Source: CAMDBL01 sp964498125 (GTDB lineage Bacteria; Pseudomonadota; Alphaproteobacteria; Rhizobiales; Hyphomicrobiaceae). Taken from it: a stretch of DNA of 47,970 bases. Shown here one piece after another: positions 27,260 through 35,580 of this stretch. A program made the translations under genes and the position numbers. The DNA is taken from positions 1 through 47,970 of the forward strand of contig CAZCGE010000077.1 of NCBI GenBank assembly GCA_964498125.1. The letters run 5' to 3'. The notes below the pieces were generated by a model. It ran no database searches and was not told the DNA's origin. It saw only the letters and a list, made by a program, of their open reading frames with translations. Each line of letters opens with the position of its first letter. Position 1 is the first letter of the stretch.

Positions 27260-28331
27260 CGGCAGCGGGCTTCTTCTTTTTCCGAACTGGCCGGGCGAGT
27301 GTCTGTTGGCTCTCGATGAGCTCGACAAGGCCGGCATCGGCGCGCACGTGACGAAGCGCACGCCGTCTTTCGTCGAACGTCCGGTACTGGTCCTTGGCGT
27401 GTCGCTCGGCCTCCGTGCTCTTGACCGTCCCGCCATGGCTGAGCACGGCGCGATTGAGAGACCTCAACTGGCCATCGAGCAGCGTTTCCGCCTCCGCCAT
27501 CATGGTCAGCTTGCCGATGTCCAACTGGTCCTCGAAGATGTCGAGCAGGATGCTGGTCACTCGGTTCAGCTCTCGCACTTCTGACTGACCGAGATAGTTC
27601 TTCGCGACCAGCGCATCCTGTTGGCGGATCTCGTCCTTCGGCCAGGATTGCAGACCCAGGTTGGCCGCGTCGGCACTGGCGCGGATGGCAATGATCATGG
27701 CCGGCGTGTGCGATGTGACCGCCCACATCAGCTTGGCCTGCATGTGGGTATAGAAGTTACGCCAGTCCGGCGATTTCGCGTCGTAGTCCTGGCACATCGA
27801 GCAGATGCGCCGGACCTCGCGATAGAGGTTGGCCTCGTCGCTGCGGATATCGCGAATGATCTCGCGCAGCTCGCGAACCCGATCATGCTCATCGGGGTTC
27901 TTGAGACGCCGCGTGTCGACGACGAAGCCCTTGGTCGCGAACTGGACCAGCGTGTCGGTCGCCCAGATGCGAAACAGCGTGCCCTGTTTCGAGGACACCC
28001 TGTAGCCGACCGAGATGATGGCGTTGAGGTTGTGGATTGCGACGCCACGCTGGACGGAGCGACGGCCTTCCAGGCGAACCTGCAAGATTTCCTTGCAGGT
28101 TGCCGCACGGTCCAGCTCACCTTCGTTGTAGACGTTGTTGAGGTGCAAATTGACGTTCTGACGAGTGACCCCGAACAGTTCCGAAATTTGCTGCTCGCTG
28201 GCCCACAGCGTCTCACCTTCGAAGCGCAGCTCGACCCTGACACCTTGATTGGTGCTGTACAGCAGGAAGCGATCGCCAGTCGCCTCGTCCTCGACCAGCG
28301 CAACCGGGGCATCCTTTCGCTTCGCCAGCAT
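27252..28331 (-). CDS. RhuM family protein
   Basis: A 359-residue protein matching the virulence RhuM family. The N-terminal part has GVRVELRFEGETLWASEQQI and SELFGVTRQNVNLHLNNVY, a helix-turn-helix-like segment, then NLNAIISVGYRVSSKQGTLF and RIWATDTLVQF, all family hallmarks; the C-terminal half is helical and ends in a KKKK-rich tail. The biochemical function is unknown; members are common on genomic islands. It is inserted between dnaN (53 bases away) and recF (8-base overlap), where alphaproteobacteria normally have nothing. AGGAGA stands ten bases before the ATG. Confidence 0.85.
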   Translation of the reverse strand: MLAKRKDAPVALVEDEATGDRFLLYSTNQGVRVELRFEGETLWASEQQISELFGVTRQNVNLHLNNVYNEGELDRAATCKEILQVRLEGRRSVQRGVAIHNLNAIISVGYRVSSKQGTLFRIWATDTLVQFATKGFVVDTRRLKNPDEHDRVRELREIIRDIRSDEANLYREVRRICSMCQDYDAKSPDWRNFYTHMQAKLMWAVTSHTPAMIIAIRASADAANLGLQSWPKDEIRQQDALVAKNYLGQSEVRELNRVTSILLDIFEDQLDIGKLTMMAEAETLLDGQLRSLNRAVLSHGGTVKSTEAERHAKDQYRTFDERRRALRHVRADAGLVELIESQQTLARPVRKKKKPAADG

Positions 28332-28384
28332 CTGGTTTCAGTCTCCTGGCGGCACGTAAGGCTCCTGGCGCGAGCGCGACCCAC

Positions 28385-29503
28385 CTACACCCGCATCGGC
28401 ATCAGCACATACAGCGCGGTCTCGTCGCCGACGTCCTTGACCATGGTCGGCGAGCCCGGATCAGCCAGCATGAAGCGGGCGTGATCGCCATCGAGCTGGC
28501 CGGCGATGTCGAGCAGATAGCGGGCATTGAAGCCGATTTCCAGCGGCGTGGACGCGTACTCGACGCCGATTTCCTCGGTGGCGCTGCCGCCTTCCGGATT
28601 GTTGACGGACAACACCAGTTTGCCGGCTTCGAGGGCCAGCTTGACGGCGCGGCCGCGCTCCGAGGCGATCGTCGAGACGCGGTCGACCGCGCTCATGAAC
28701 TCGGCGTTGGAAACCTTCATCTCCTTGTCGTTGCCGACCGGAATGACGCGCCCATAGTCGGGGAACGTGCCGTCGATCAGCTTCGAGGTCAGCGTGACCG
28801 CGCCCATCTCGAACCGAATCTTGGCGATGCTGACGCCGACGCGAACCGTATCGCCCGCGTCGTCGAGCAGGCGGCGCAGCTCGTGCACGGTCTTGCGCGG
28901 AATGATGACGCCCGGCATCCCCTGAGCGCCGGCCGGACACTCGAACTCGACCTGGGCGAGACGGTGGCCGTCGGTGGCGACCACCCGCAGCACCGTGGCG
29001 CCGCCGCTCTCCGCAGTGTGCAGATAGATACCGTTCAAGTAGTAGCGCGTCTCCTCAGTCGAAATGGCAAAGCGCGTCTTGTCGATCAGGCGTTTCAACA
29101 GATGCCCGGCAATCTCGAAAGTGTGCGTCAGCTCGCCGGCGGTAAGATCGGGAAAATCCTCGGCCGGCAGCGTTTGCAGCGCGAACCGCGCCTGACCGGC
29201 CGTCAGCGTCAATCGCTCCTTTTCCGCGTCGCGGCGGATGTCGACCTGGGCACCGTCCGGCAATTTGCGCACGATGTCATGCAGCATGTGGGCGGGCACG
29301 GTGACGGCGCCCGGCGTGGTCACGTCGGCCGGCACCTGCTCTATGACCTCGCGTTCGAGGTCGGTCGCCTTGAACTCGAGGCCTTGTGTGCCGGCTTTCA
29401 GCAGGATGTTGGACAGGATCGGGATGGTCGTCCGCCTCTCGACGACGCTGGCGACATGACCCAGCGCCTCGAGCAGATCACGTCGTTCGATGACTAACCG
29501 CAT
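28385..29503 (-). CDS. dnaN: DNA polymerase III beta sliding clamp
   Basis: A 372-residue clamp of normal length, made of three repeated domains. Recognisable segments are MRLVIERRDLLEALGHVASV and ERRTTIPILSNILLKA at the N-terminus, RFAISTEETRYYLNGIYLH in the middle domain, and the C-terminal YVLMPMRV that forms part of the partner-binding pocket. It tethers polymerase III to DNA. GGAG lies six bases before the ATG. It follows dnaA after a 285-base spacer and precedes rhuM. Confidence 0.97.
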   Translation of the reverse strand: MRLVIERRDLLEALGHVASVVERRTTIPILSNILLKAGTQGLEFKATDLEREVIEQVPADVTTPGAVTVPAHMLHDIVRKLPDGAQVDIRRDAEKERLTLTAGQARFALQTLPAEDFPDLTAGELTHTFEIAGHLLKRLIDKTRFAISTEETRYYLNGIYLHTAESGGATVLRVVATDGHRLAQVEFECPAGAQGMPGVIIPRKTVHELRRLLDDAGDTVRVGVSIAKIRFEMGAVTLTSKLIDGTFPDYGRVIPVGNDKEMKVSNAEFMSAVDRVSTIASERGRAVKLALEAGKLVLSVNNPEGGSATEEIGVEYASTPLEIGFNARYLLDIAGQLDGDHARFMLADPGSPTMVKDVGDETALYVLMPMRV

Positions 29504-29788
29504 AGTCGCTCCTCGAGGCCATTTCCCCGTTTTACCTTGCCCTGCCGATGGGCGCTGATGGCGCTCTACCGGCAGGCAGCGGCGCGCGTCAATTACCGAC
29601 CAAACTCAAGGGAATCAATCGTACAGGCAACTTGAGCCGAATGTCATAGGTTTTCAAGTGCCGAAGGCTGCTGCCGATCCCGGTCTTGCACAATCTGGAG
29701 TCGAAGAGAGCGGCGCCTTGCGACGCCGCTCCTCCCCGCATGACCGATTCGCCCTGTGCCCTCTGTGAGCGAGCCGGCCTATTTCGCA
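29504..29788. other. dnaA-dnaN spacer
   Basis: No gene is visible. One hairpin is clear: GAGCGGCG (29708-29715) with CGCCGCTC (29724-29731) and an 8-base loop, which on the minus strand lies below dnaA and could attenuate or end its transcript. A separate dnaN promoter is likely in this spacer, but I cannot pinpoint it. Confidence 0.4.
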
Positions 29789-31276
29789 TCACATCGGATG
29801 GCTCAGGACCTTCTTCAGCTCGTCGAGCTCGTCACGCAGACGATTGTTGGCAGTGAGCTCACCCTCGATCTTGCGGATGGCGTGCAGAACCGTCGTATGG
29901 TCGCGTCCGCCAAAGCGCCTGCCAATCTCGGGCAGCGAGCGGGCAGTAAGCTGCTTGGACAGCCACATCCCGATCTGGCGCGGCCACACCACCGAGCGAT
30001 GGCGGCGTTGCGAGATCAGATCGCTTTTCGACACGCCGAAATGGCGTGAGACGATCCGCATGATGTCCTCGATCTTGATGCGGCGCGGCTCGCTGCCCTG
30101 CACCAGATCGCGGATCACCGTCTCGGCGATATCGAGCGTGATGGGCGTGTGGGCGTACTGCCACGTGTGGTGCAAGCGCGTGACGGCGCCCTCGAGCTCG
30201 CGTCCACTCTCTTGCAGCTTGTCCGCCAGGAGTTCCAGCACGTCGCGTGGCAGCGTAAAGGTTGGATCGACGCCCTGGCGCTCCTGCACGCGCTTGTCGA
30301 GGATCATCATGCGCAGGTCGTAATCGAGACCGCTCAGCTCGGTAACGAGACCGCGCTGCAGGCGCGAGCGCATCCGCTCGTTGAGCCGTTCGATGTGCCC
30401 AGGCGCGCGCGCCGAGGCCACCACCACCTGCCGGCCGCCATCGAGCAAGGTATTGATGACGTGGTCGAACTCGAGCTCGGTCTTCTCCCCATGCATGAAC
30501 TCGAGGTCGTCGATCAACAGGATGTGGATCTGCCGGAACTTGTCCTTGAAGGACATCGGGTCCTGGCTGCGCAACGCCTCGACGAACTGATAGCGGAAGC
30601 GCTCGGCGGTGAGATAGAGCACCTGCGCGCCCGGCGACCGCCGTTTCACGTCCCAGGCGATGGCGTGCAGCAGATGCGTCTTGCCGAGCCCAACCGAGGC
30701 GTGGATATAGAGAGGGTTGAAGCTGCGGCTGTCGGCCATCACCGTCTCGGCGACCTGTGTCGCGGCGGCATGGGCTAGCCGATTGGCGGTGCCGACGACA
30801 AAACTGTCGAAGGTGTAGCGTGGGTCGAGAGGCGAGCCCTCGAAGCCGCCGACCAGGGTCCGGGCCATCGCCGGTTGCGGCGGCAGAGTGACCTGGGCCG
30901 GGCGCGGCGCACCATTGGCTTGCTCGTTGATGCCATTGCCAGTGTCCGATTGCCGCTTGGCATCGTCGGCTGCTCCCGGCGCCGGGCGGGCGTTCAATCC
31001 GCCAAGCTGGCGCAGCGTCACCTCGACCTTCTCGGCGCCCGAAAACTCGCCCTTGGCGCAGGCCAGCAAGTCGTCGGCGTAGTGCGACTGGATCCAGTTC
31101 CTGAGGAACTTCACTGGCACTGAGAATCGCGCGGCATTGCCGTCGAACTGCTCGAATTCCAGCGTGTTGAACCACGTCGTAAAGACGTCCTCGCCAAGCC
31201 GCGCACGCAGGAGGGCTCGCACCCGCTGCCCGCTCTGATCGCCACCGCCAGAGGCGGTTCCATCCATTCGCTGCAT
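29789..31276 (-). CDS. dnaA: Chromosomal replication initiator DnaA
   Basis: A 495-residue initiator. Domain I includes VFTTWFNTLEFEQFD, followed by a Pro/Ala-rich linker. The AAA+ domain begins at YTFDSFVVGTANRLAHAAA, with Walker A SVGLGKTHLLHAI near residue 192 and Walker B ILLIDDLEF near 255. The C-terminal DNA-binding helix carries FGGRDHTTVLHAI. The usual GGVGLGKT reads ASVGLGKT here. The start is the ATG of MQRMDG with GGGGAA six bases upstream; an ATG three codons later is possible. It binds origin boxes and opens DNA. It lies below the rhodanese and rpsT genes, the latter a common neighbour in alphaproteobacteria. Confidence 0.97.
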   Translation of the reverse strand: MQRMDGTASGGGDQSGQRVRALLRARLGEDVFTTWFNTLEFEQFDGNAARFSVPVKFLRNWIQSHYADDLLACAKGEFSGAEKVEVTLRQLGGLNARPAPGAADDAKRQSDTGNGINEQANGAPRPAQVTLPPQPAMARTLVGGFEGSPLDPRYTFDSFVVGTANRLAHAAATQVAETVMADSRSFNPLYIHASVGLGKTHLLHAIAWDVKRRSPGAQVLYLTAERFRYQFVEALRSQDPMSFKDKFRQIHILLIDDLEFMHGEKTELEFDHVINTLLDGGRQVVVASARAPGHIERLNERMRSRLQRGLVTELSGLDYDLRMMILDKRVQERQGVDPTFTLPRDVLELLADKLQESGRELEGAVTRLHHTWQYAHTPITLDIAETVIRDLVQGSEPRRIKIEDIMRIVSRHFGVSKSDLISQRRHRSVVWPRQIGMWLSKQLTARSLPEIGRRFGGRDHTTVLHAIRKIEGELTANNRLRDELDELKKVLSHPM

Positions 31277-31408
31277 TGGTATTCCCCGCACTTCGCTGTT
31301 ACTGAAATCGCAATTGAGGACAAAGGAGTTCCCGCAGCGGTTCCGCACTTAAGCGGCACCACCATCTCAGACCACATCCACCCAATTTTTTGGGGCGTCG
31401 GGCTACCG

Positions 31409-31852
31409 CTAGCCCTGCGCCCATGCGAGACCGGCGGCCTTCCAGCCACCAAGCCTGCTTCGATGGCGCGACGGATCCAATTGACCCTCAAACCCGTCGG
31501 CCACATTGCGGCAGTGCGTAAAGCCTGCCCTTGTCATCGCCTGGGCCGCAGCCTTGCTGCGTACGCCAGAACGACAGATGAAAAACACTTCCGCGTCCTT
31601 CCCGACCTTCTCAGCCGCCAGCAACGCAGCAAGCCGATCGGCGAAGCCGACGTCGACAGTGCTGTCCGGGAAAGACTGCCACTCGATCAAAACCGGCTTT
31701 TTGCCGATGGCGGACAGGTCGGCGACACCGACGTATGTCCACTCAGCGCGTGTTCTGACATCAACCAGAACAGCGCCAGCGTCGCTCTTCAGACGCTCCC
31801 AGACGACAGTCACGGGAACATCCTCGATGCGAGCATCCGCGGATGCACTCAC
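31409..31852 (-). CDS. Rhodanese-like domain protein
   Basis: A 147-residue single rhodanese domain. VVWERLKSDAGAVLVDVRTRAEW starts the fold, the active-site loop FICRSGVRSKAAA puts the persulfide cysteine near residue 94, and NVADGFEG precedes a basic C-terminus. It could carry sulfane sulfur; the CRSGVRS loop is typical of small rhodaneses rather than phosphatases. It lies between rpsT and dnaA on the same strand, 132 bases above dnaA. The spacer above it is unusually rich in repeats and palindromes. Confidence 0.88.
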   Translation of the reverse strand: MSASADARIEDVPVTVVWERLKSDAGAVLVDVRTRAEWTYVGVADLSAIGKKPVLIEWQSFPDSTVDVGFADRLAALLAAEKVGKDAEVFFICRSGVRSKAAAQAMTRAGFTHCRNVADGFEGQLDPSRHRSRLGGWKAAGLAWAQG

Positions 31853-31895
31853 AGCTTACCCTCCACTGCTACGCGCGGCTCGTAAATGCCCTCTA

Positions 31896-31944
31896 TTCAG
31901 TCTGCCGCAAAACAGACTGAAAGCAACGCGTAATAGACTGAAAG
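31896..31944. repeat. Three AGACTGAA iteron-like sites
   Basis: TTCAGTCT (31896-31903, inverted) is followed by AGACTGAAAG at 31914-31923 and again at 31935-31944. Spacings of 18 and 21 bases put the sites on about the same helix face. The iterated form suggests a protein-binding array just above the rhodanese start codon and upstream of dnaA. The binding protein is not known. Confidence 0.6.
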
Positions 31945-32300
31945 TTACACCACTCGCGAAGACACGAGGCGGTGCTCGTTTTGCTGAGAAACGCACGCCA
32001 CAGCGTCCCTGAAATCAGGCCAACACTGCAACTTATACTAAACAACTCAACACACCGGACCATTGGACCCGCGTCCGCCGGCCGATGTCCCCTTATAGGC
32101 CTGCCCTTGCGGCAGCGCAACCCACGAAGTTAACCAATTGGCTAGCGCAAGACCTGTGGAAAGTTACCCACCGACGATCACCACAGGTTGGGGGAAACTC
32201 TTTGAGACTCCAGATGATTCGGTCTGCGCAAGAGGTTTGTCAAGGCCTCATCCGGGCCACTGGAAATAGTGCCGGCAAGTGTTAATTTTTCCAGGACCAT

Positions 32301-32333
32301 GACCTTTGGTCCTCGAGCAGGGACTTTAGTCCC
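32301..32333. promoter_or_regulatory. Tandem DosR-box-like palindromes
   Basis: GGGACTTTAGTCCC (32320-32333) fits the core GGGACTWWAGTCCC of the mycobacterial DosR box exactly. A second imperfect site, GACCTTTGGTCC (32301-32312), has its centre 20 bases away, two helical turns. NarL/FixJ-type response regulators bind such sites. In this genome a related regulator is inferred, not seen. The sites are 450 bases above the rhodanese start and 150 bases below the rpsT stop. As hairpins they could also act in rpsT transcript ends. Confidence 0.5.
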
Positions 32334-32395
32334 ATGGCCTGCCTAACTGCAAATTTCCCAAGCAGACTTCGGCTTTACACCATTTGGAGTAGATA

Positions 32396-32418
32396 GGCGG
32401 CATACGCCCAATGCCGCC
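32396..32418 (-). terminator. Possible rpsT transcript-end hairpin
   Basis: An 8-bp perfect stem GGCGGCAT/ATGCCGCC with a 7-base loop stands 61 bases below the rpsT stop codon. No clear T-run follows on the minus strand, so it is not a canonical intrinsic terminator; it may end or stabilise the rpsT mRNA. Confidence 0.4.
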
Positions 32419-32478
32419 GTTTCTGTCACAAATTTGCAACATGTCATCCACCTTCGTCCAGTCGAGTTGGACGGGTCG

Positions 32479-32745
32479 TCAAGCGCCCATGGACTTCACA
32501 CGCGCCACCAGCCTGGCGACTTTGCGTGAAGCCGTGCGCTTGTGGATGATGCCCTTCTGAGCTGTGCGCACCAGCACCGGTTCCGCCGTCGCGAGGGCTG
32601 CCGCGGCGGCCACCTTGTCGCCGGCGGCGATTGCCTCCTCGACCTTGCGCACTTCGGACTTCAAGCGCGTGTGGCGCGCCTTGTTGACGCCCGTGCGACG
32701 GATCATTTGACGTGCAGCCTTCTTGGCTGACGACGTATTGGCCAT
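32479..32745 (-). CDS. rpsT: 30S ribosomal protein S20
   Basis: An 88-residue basic helical protein of normal S20 length: MANTSSAKKAARQMIRRTGV at the N-terminus, then RLKSEVRKVEEAI and the conserved KGIIHKRTASRKVARLV near the C-terminus. It binds 16S rRNA early in 30S assembly. AAGGA lies nine bases before the ATG. The open frame extends far upstream without S20 similarity; that part is rejected. A good promoter lies at 32902-32930. Position next to dnaA is a conserved alphaproteobacterial arrangement. Confidence 0.97.
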   Translation of the reverse strand: MANTSSAKKAARQMIRRTGVNKARHTRLKSEVRKVEEAIAAGDKVAAAAALATAEPVLVRTAQKGIIHKRTASRKVARLVARVKSMGA

Positions 32746-33093
32746 GGTTCGTGTCCTTTTTCGAATGCTGAATGGTTTGCCGGCGTGCCGACGAGCCCGA
32801 GAGCCCTCGTATGCGACTTGGCATGCGTGTGCGGTACGCGCGGCGAAAATGCCGTCGCCACTCAAAACCCTTGCGGATGCCGAGCGGCGCTTGAAAACAA
32901 GCGTATATCGGCCAGGTAGACAGCGGTCAACGCTGCGCCTTGGGTCGCGCGCTTGGAATTGCCACTTCGGCTGGCAAGGTTCCTGTTGCCCCGGATATTG
33001 GCCCTGCTCGCCATTCCGCGGCCGATGCGGTCGCTGGCCTTGCCGCCGCGACACTGCTAAGCAGGCGGCATCATGTGAGGAGATGGACAGGCA
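32746..33093. other. Divergent spacer of rpsT and epimerase gene
   Basis: No gene is visible. It holds the rpsT promoter (32902-32930) and a leader of about 150 bases to the rpsT start, long enough for translational autocontrol, and the epimerase ribosome site (GAGGAGA and AGG just before 33094). Confidence 0.5.
32902..32930 (-). promoter_or_regulatory. rpsT promoter
   Basis: On the minus strand TTGACC (32925-32930) and TATACG (32902-32907) are separated by exactly 17 bases, a good housekeeping-sigma match. Transcription would start near 32895 and give a leader of about 150 bases to rpsT. Confidence 0.65.
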
Positions 33094-34101
33094 ATGCGCG
33101 TGCTGGTCACCGGCGCCGCCGGTTTTATTGGCTTTCATACGGCCAAGGCCCTGCTGGCGCGGGGCGACGAGGTGACCGGTCTCGACAACCTCAATGCCTA
33201 CTATGACGTCCGGCTGAAAGAAGCGCGCCTGGCCCTGCTGCAGGCCCAACCCCGCTTTCATTTTGCCAGGATCGATCTGGACGATCGCAACGCCGTGGAG
33301 CAGCTGCTGGCGGAGCATCGGCCGCAGCGGGTCGTCCACCTGGCGGCGCAGGCCGGCGTGCGCTACGGCATGGAAAATCCGCATGCCTACATCGACGCCA
33401 ACATCGTCGGCTTTCTCAATATTCTGGAGGGTTGCCGCGCTGGCGGCATCGAGCATCTGGTCTTTGCCTCGTCCAGCTCGGTGTATGGCGCCAATGCCGC
33501 GCTGCCGTTCCGAGTCGACCAGAACGTCGACCATCCCCTGAGCCTCTACGCGGCAACCAAGAAAGCCAATGAGCTGATGGCGCACACCTATGCCCATCTC
33601 TATCGGTTGCCGGTCACCGGCTTGCGCTTCTTCACTGTCTACGGCCCATGGGGACGGCCGGACATGGCAATGTTCCGTTTCACCAAAGCCATTATCGAGG
33701 GGCGGCCGATCGAAATCTACAACAACGGCCGGCACGCGCGCGACTTCACCTATATCGACGACGTCGTCGAGGGCGTTTTGCGTACGCTGGACCGGGTTGC
33801 CGCACCCAGTCCGTCCTGGTCAGCCCTCGATCCCGATCCGGGAACGTCGACGGCGCCCTATCGCATTTACAATATCGGCAATAACAACCCGGTCGAGTTG
33901 ATGCATATGATCGCTGAGCTGGAGCGCGTGATCGGACGCCCGGCGCAGAAGACGTTTCTGCCGCTGCAACCCGGCGACGTGCCTGAGACCTATGCCAATG
34001 TCGACGACCTGGCTCGCGACACCGGATTCTCGCCATCCACCACCATTGAGGACGGCCTGGCCAAATTCGTCGCCTGGTACCGGATGCATTACGGCCAGTA
34101 G
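33094..34101 (+). CDS. NAD-dependent epimerase (UDP-glucuronate 4-epimerase-like)
   Basis: A 335-residue extended SDR. The NAD site is VTGAAGFIGFHTA (residues 5-17), the catalytic region ASSSSVYGANAALPF (about 124-138) and YAATKKANELMAH (Tyr and Lys near 149-153), and the C-terminal part has GRHARDFTYIDDVVEGV. The segments LDNLNAYYDVRLKEARL and RFFTVYGPWGRPDMAMF are typical of UDP-glucuronate 4-epimerases such as LpsL, which make UDP-galacturonate for surface polysaccharide. It stands alone between rpsT and the amidase operon, which it meets tail to tail. Confidence 0.88.
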   Translation: MRVLVTGAAGFIGFHTAKALLARGDEVTGLDNLNAYYDVRLKEARLALLQAQPRFHFARIDLDDRNAVEQLLAEHRPQRVVHLAAQAGVRYGMENPHAYIDANIVGFLNILEGCRAGGIEHLVFASSSSVYGANAALPFRVDQNVDHPLSLYAATKKANELMAHTYAHLYRLPVTGLRFFTVYGPWGRPDMAMFRFTKAIIEGRPIEIYNNGRHARDFTYIDDVVEGVLRTLDRVAAPSPSWSALDPDPGTSTAPYRIYNIGNNNPVELMHMIAELERVIGRPAQKTFLPLQPGDVPETYANVDDLARDTGFSPSTTIEDGLAKFVAWYRMHYGQ

Positions 34102-34185
34102 CGCCACGCCGCTTGGACGTCGTCGCCGTGCTCGGCCGGCGGCGGCGGGGAAGCCCGAGGCGCATCCGCACCAGGCTTTGCCCGA

Positions 34186-35580
34186 TCACAATCCCGGTGG
34201 ATGCTGGTTGACCCAGCCGGTGGCGGCTTCGTAGGCGGCGGCGACGCGATAGACCATGGGCTCCTGGAAGTGATGGCCGATGAGCTGGATCGACAACGGC
34301 AGGCCGGTCGTGGTGAAGCCGGCAGGGATGGCGATCGCCGGCTGGCCCGTGACGTTGAAGGGCTGGCGCGCCTGCCGCGGATAAGTCCTGAGGCAAGCCT
34401 CGGCGTCGTCGATGCGGCAGGGTGGGTCCAGATTCGAGGCGGTGAGCGCCACGTCGATGGCGGCGAAAGCTGCGCGCGTTTCACGGATCAGTCGGCCACG
34501 CAGGCGTTGGGCATCGATGTAGTCGGCGGCGCTGACGCTGGCGCCGTCCATGATGCGGCTGCGGGCCAGCTCGCCGTAATCGCCTGGGCGCTCGGCCAGC
34601 CAACGGCGATGAATGGCGAAGGACTCCGCGCGAATGATAATGCGGCAGCAGGTGGCGAAGTCACCCGCCTTCGGCAGGTTGATCGCCACGACTTCGGCGC
34701 CGAGCTGGCGCAGGACATCGGCGGCCGCCTCGATGGCTGCTGACTGCTCGGCATCGGCGGTCTCGTCGCCGGCGTAGAAATGGCGAATCAGACCGACCTT
34801 CAAGCCCTTGACGCCGCGGTCGAGGTCGGCCGCGTAGTCGGGGATCGGCTGGTCGGCGCTGGCCGGGTCCTTATCGTCATGCCCGGCGAGGACCTGCAGC
34901 AGAATGGCGTTGTCGCGGACGGTGCGCGTCATCGGGCCGACGTGGTCCAGCGAAAAGGCCAAGGGGAACACGCCGTGCCGGCTGACGACGCCATAGGTCG
35001 GCTTCATGCCGGTGATGGCACACATGGAAGCGGGATTGCGCACCGAGCCGCCGGTGTCGGTACCCAGCGCCGCCGGCACCAGGCCAGCGGCCAGCGCGAC
35101 GCCGGAGCCGCTGGAGGAGCCGCCTGGAAGGCGGTTGTCGCCCCAGGGATTGACCGCGGGCGGCCAGGGCAGATCGAAGGATGGCCCGCCGATGGCGAAC
35201 TCGTGCGTGGCCGCCTTGCCCATCAAGACGGCGCCAGCGGCCTTCAGACGCGCCGTGACGTGCGCATCGGTGGCGGCGATATTGTCGATCAGCACCTTGG
35301 AATGCCCCGTCGTCGGCAGGCCGGCGACGTCGATGATGTCCTTCAGCGCGAAAGGCACGCCATGCAGCGGCCCCCGCCACCGCCCAGCCACGATCTCCCG
35401 CTCCGCGTCCTTGGCCGCGGCGCGGGCGATATCTGGCGTCATCCGCACGTAGGGATGCAGACGACTGTCCAGCCGCTCGGCACGCCGGATCAGGGCGTCG
35501 GTATATTCGACCGGCGACAGTTTCTTTGCCCGGATGAACTCGCTCGCCTCCGACAACGTGAGATAGGCCAGCTCGCTCAT
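34186..35580 (-). CDS. Amidase-signature enzyme (AtzE/GatA-like)
   Basis: A 464-residue amidase-signature hydrolase. The Ser-cisSer-Lys triad is visible: Lys80 in PFALKDIID, the cis-serine in GGSSSGSG (about 155-157) and nucleophile Ser179 in GTDTGGSVRNPAS. GMKPTYGVVSRHGVFPLAFS follows. GGAGGG stands five bases before the ATG, which overlaps the stop of the small gene upstream (ATGA). That partner resembles GatC/AtzG, so this enzyme probably works as a two-subunit amidase, as AtzE does on carboxybiuret. In this operon it would hydrolyse an amide or carbamoyl product of the hydantoinase. The substrate is inferred only in class. Confidence 0.92.
   Translation of the reverse strand: MSELAYLTLSEASEFIRAKKLSPVEYTDALIRRAERLDSRLHPYVRMTPDIARAAAKDAEREIVAGRWRGPLHGVPFALKDIIDVAGLPTTGHSKVLIDNIAATDAHVTARLKAAGAVLMGKAATHEFAIGGPSFDLPWPPAVNPWGDNRLPGGSSSGSGVALAAGLVPAALGTDTGGSVRNPASMCAITGMKPTYGVVSRHGVFPLAFSLDHVGPMTRTVRDNAILLQVLAGHDDKDPASADQPIPDYAADLDRGVKGLKVGLIRHFYAGDETADAEQSAAIEAAADVLRQLGAEVVAINLPKAGDFATCCRIIIRAESFAIHRRWLAERPGDYGELARSRIMDGASVSAADYIDAQRLRGRLIRETRAAFAAIDVALTASNLDPPCRIDDAEACLRTYPRQARQPFNVTGQPAIAIPAGFTTTGLPLSIQLIGHHFQEPMVYRVAAAYEAATGWVNQHPPGL

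Larger units (their letters stand above)
31853..32478. promoter_or_regulatory. Candidate origin/regulatory region between rpsT and the rhodanese-dnaA genes
   Basis: A 626-base gene-free stretch, less GC-rich than its surroundings, above dnaA. It contains three AGACTGAA copies (31896-31944), the inverted pair ACCTGTGG/CCACAGGT (32152-32188) whose CCACAGG halves resemble the 3' half of DnaA boxes, TTACCCACC and TCATCCACC sequences two mismatches from TTATCCACA, an AATTTTT tract, a tandem DosR-like palindrome pair and a stem at 32396-32418. No perfect DnaA box is present. It is a candidate oriC or a dnaA control region; in some alphaproteobacteria oriC is elsewhere, so this is unproven. Confidence 0.4.

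Noticed and set aside
32152..32188. Perfect DnaA boxes
   Set aside because: CCACAGG halves are present, but no site matches TTATCCACA fully, so I do not call confirmed DnaA boxes.
32746..33735. Long upstream extension of the rpsT frame
   Set aside because: S20 has a standard length of about 88 residues, a good ribosome site at 32745, and the promoter at 32902 lies inside the extension; the epimerase gene is on the other strand.
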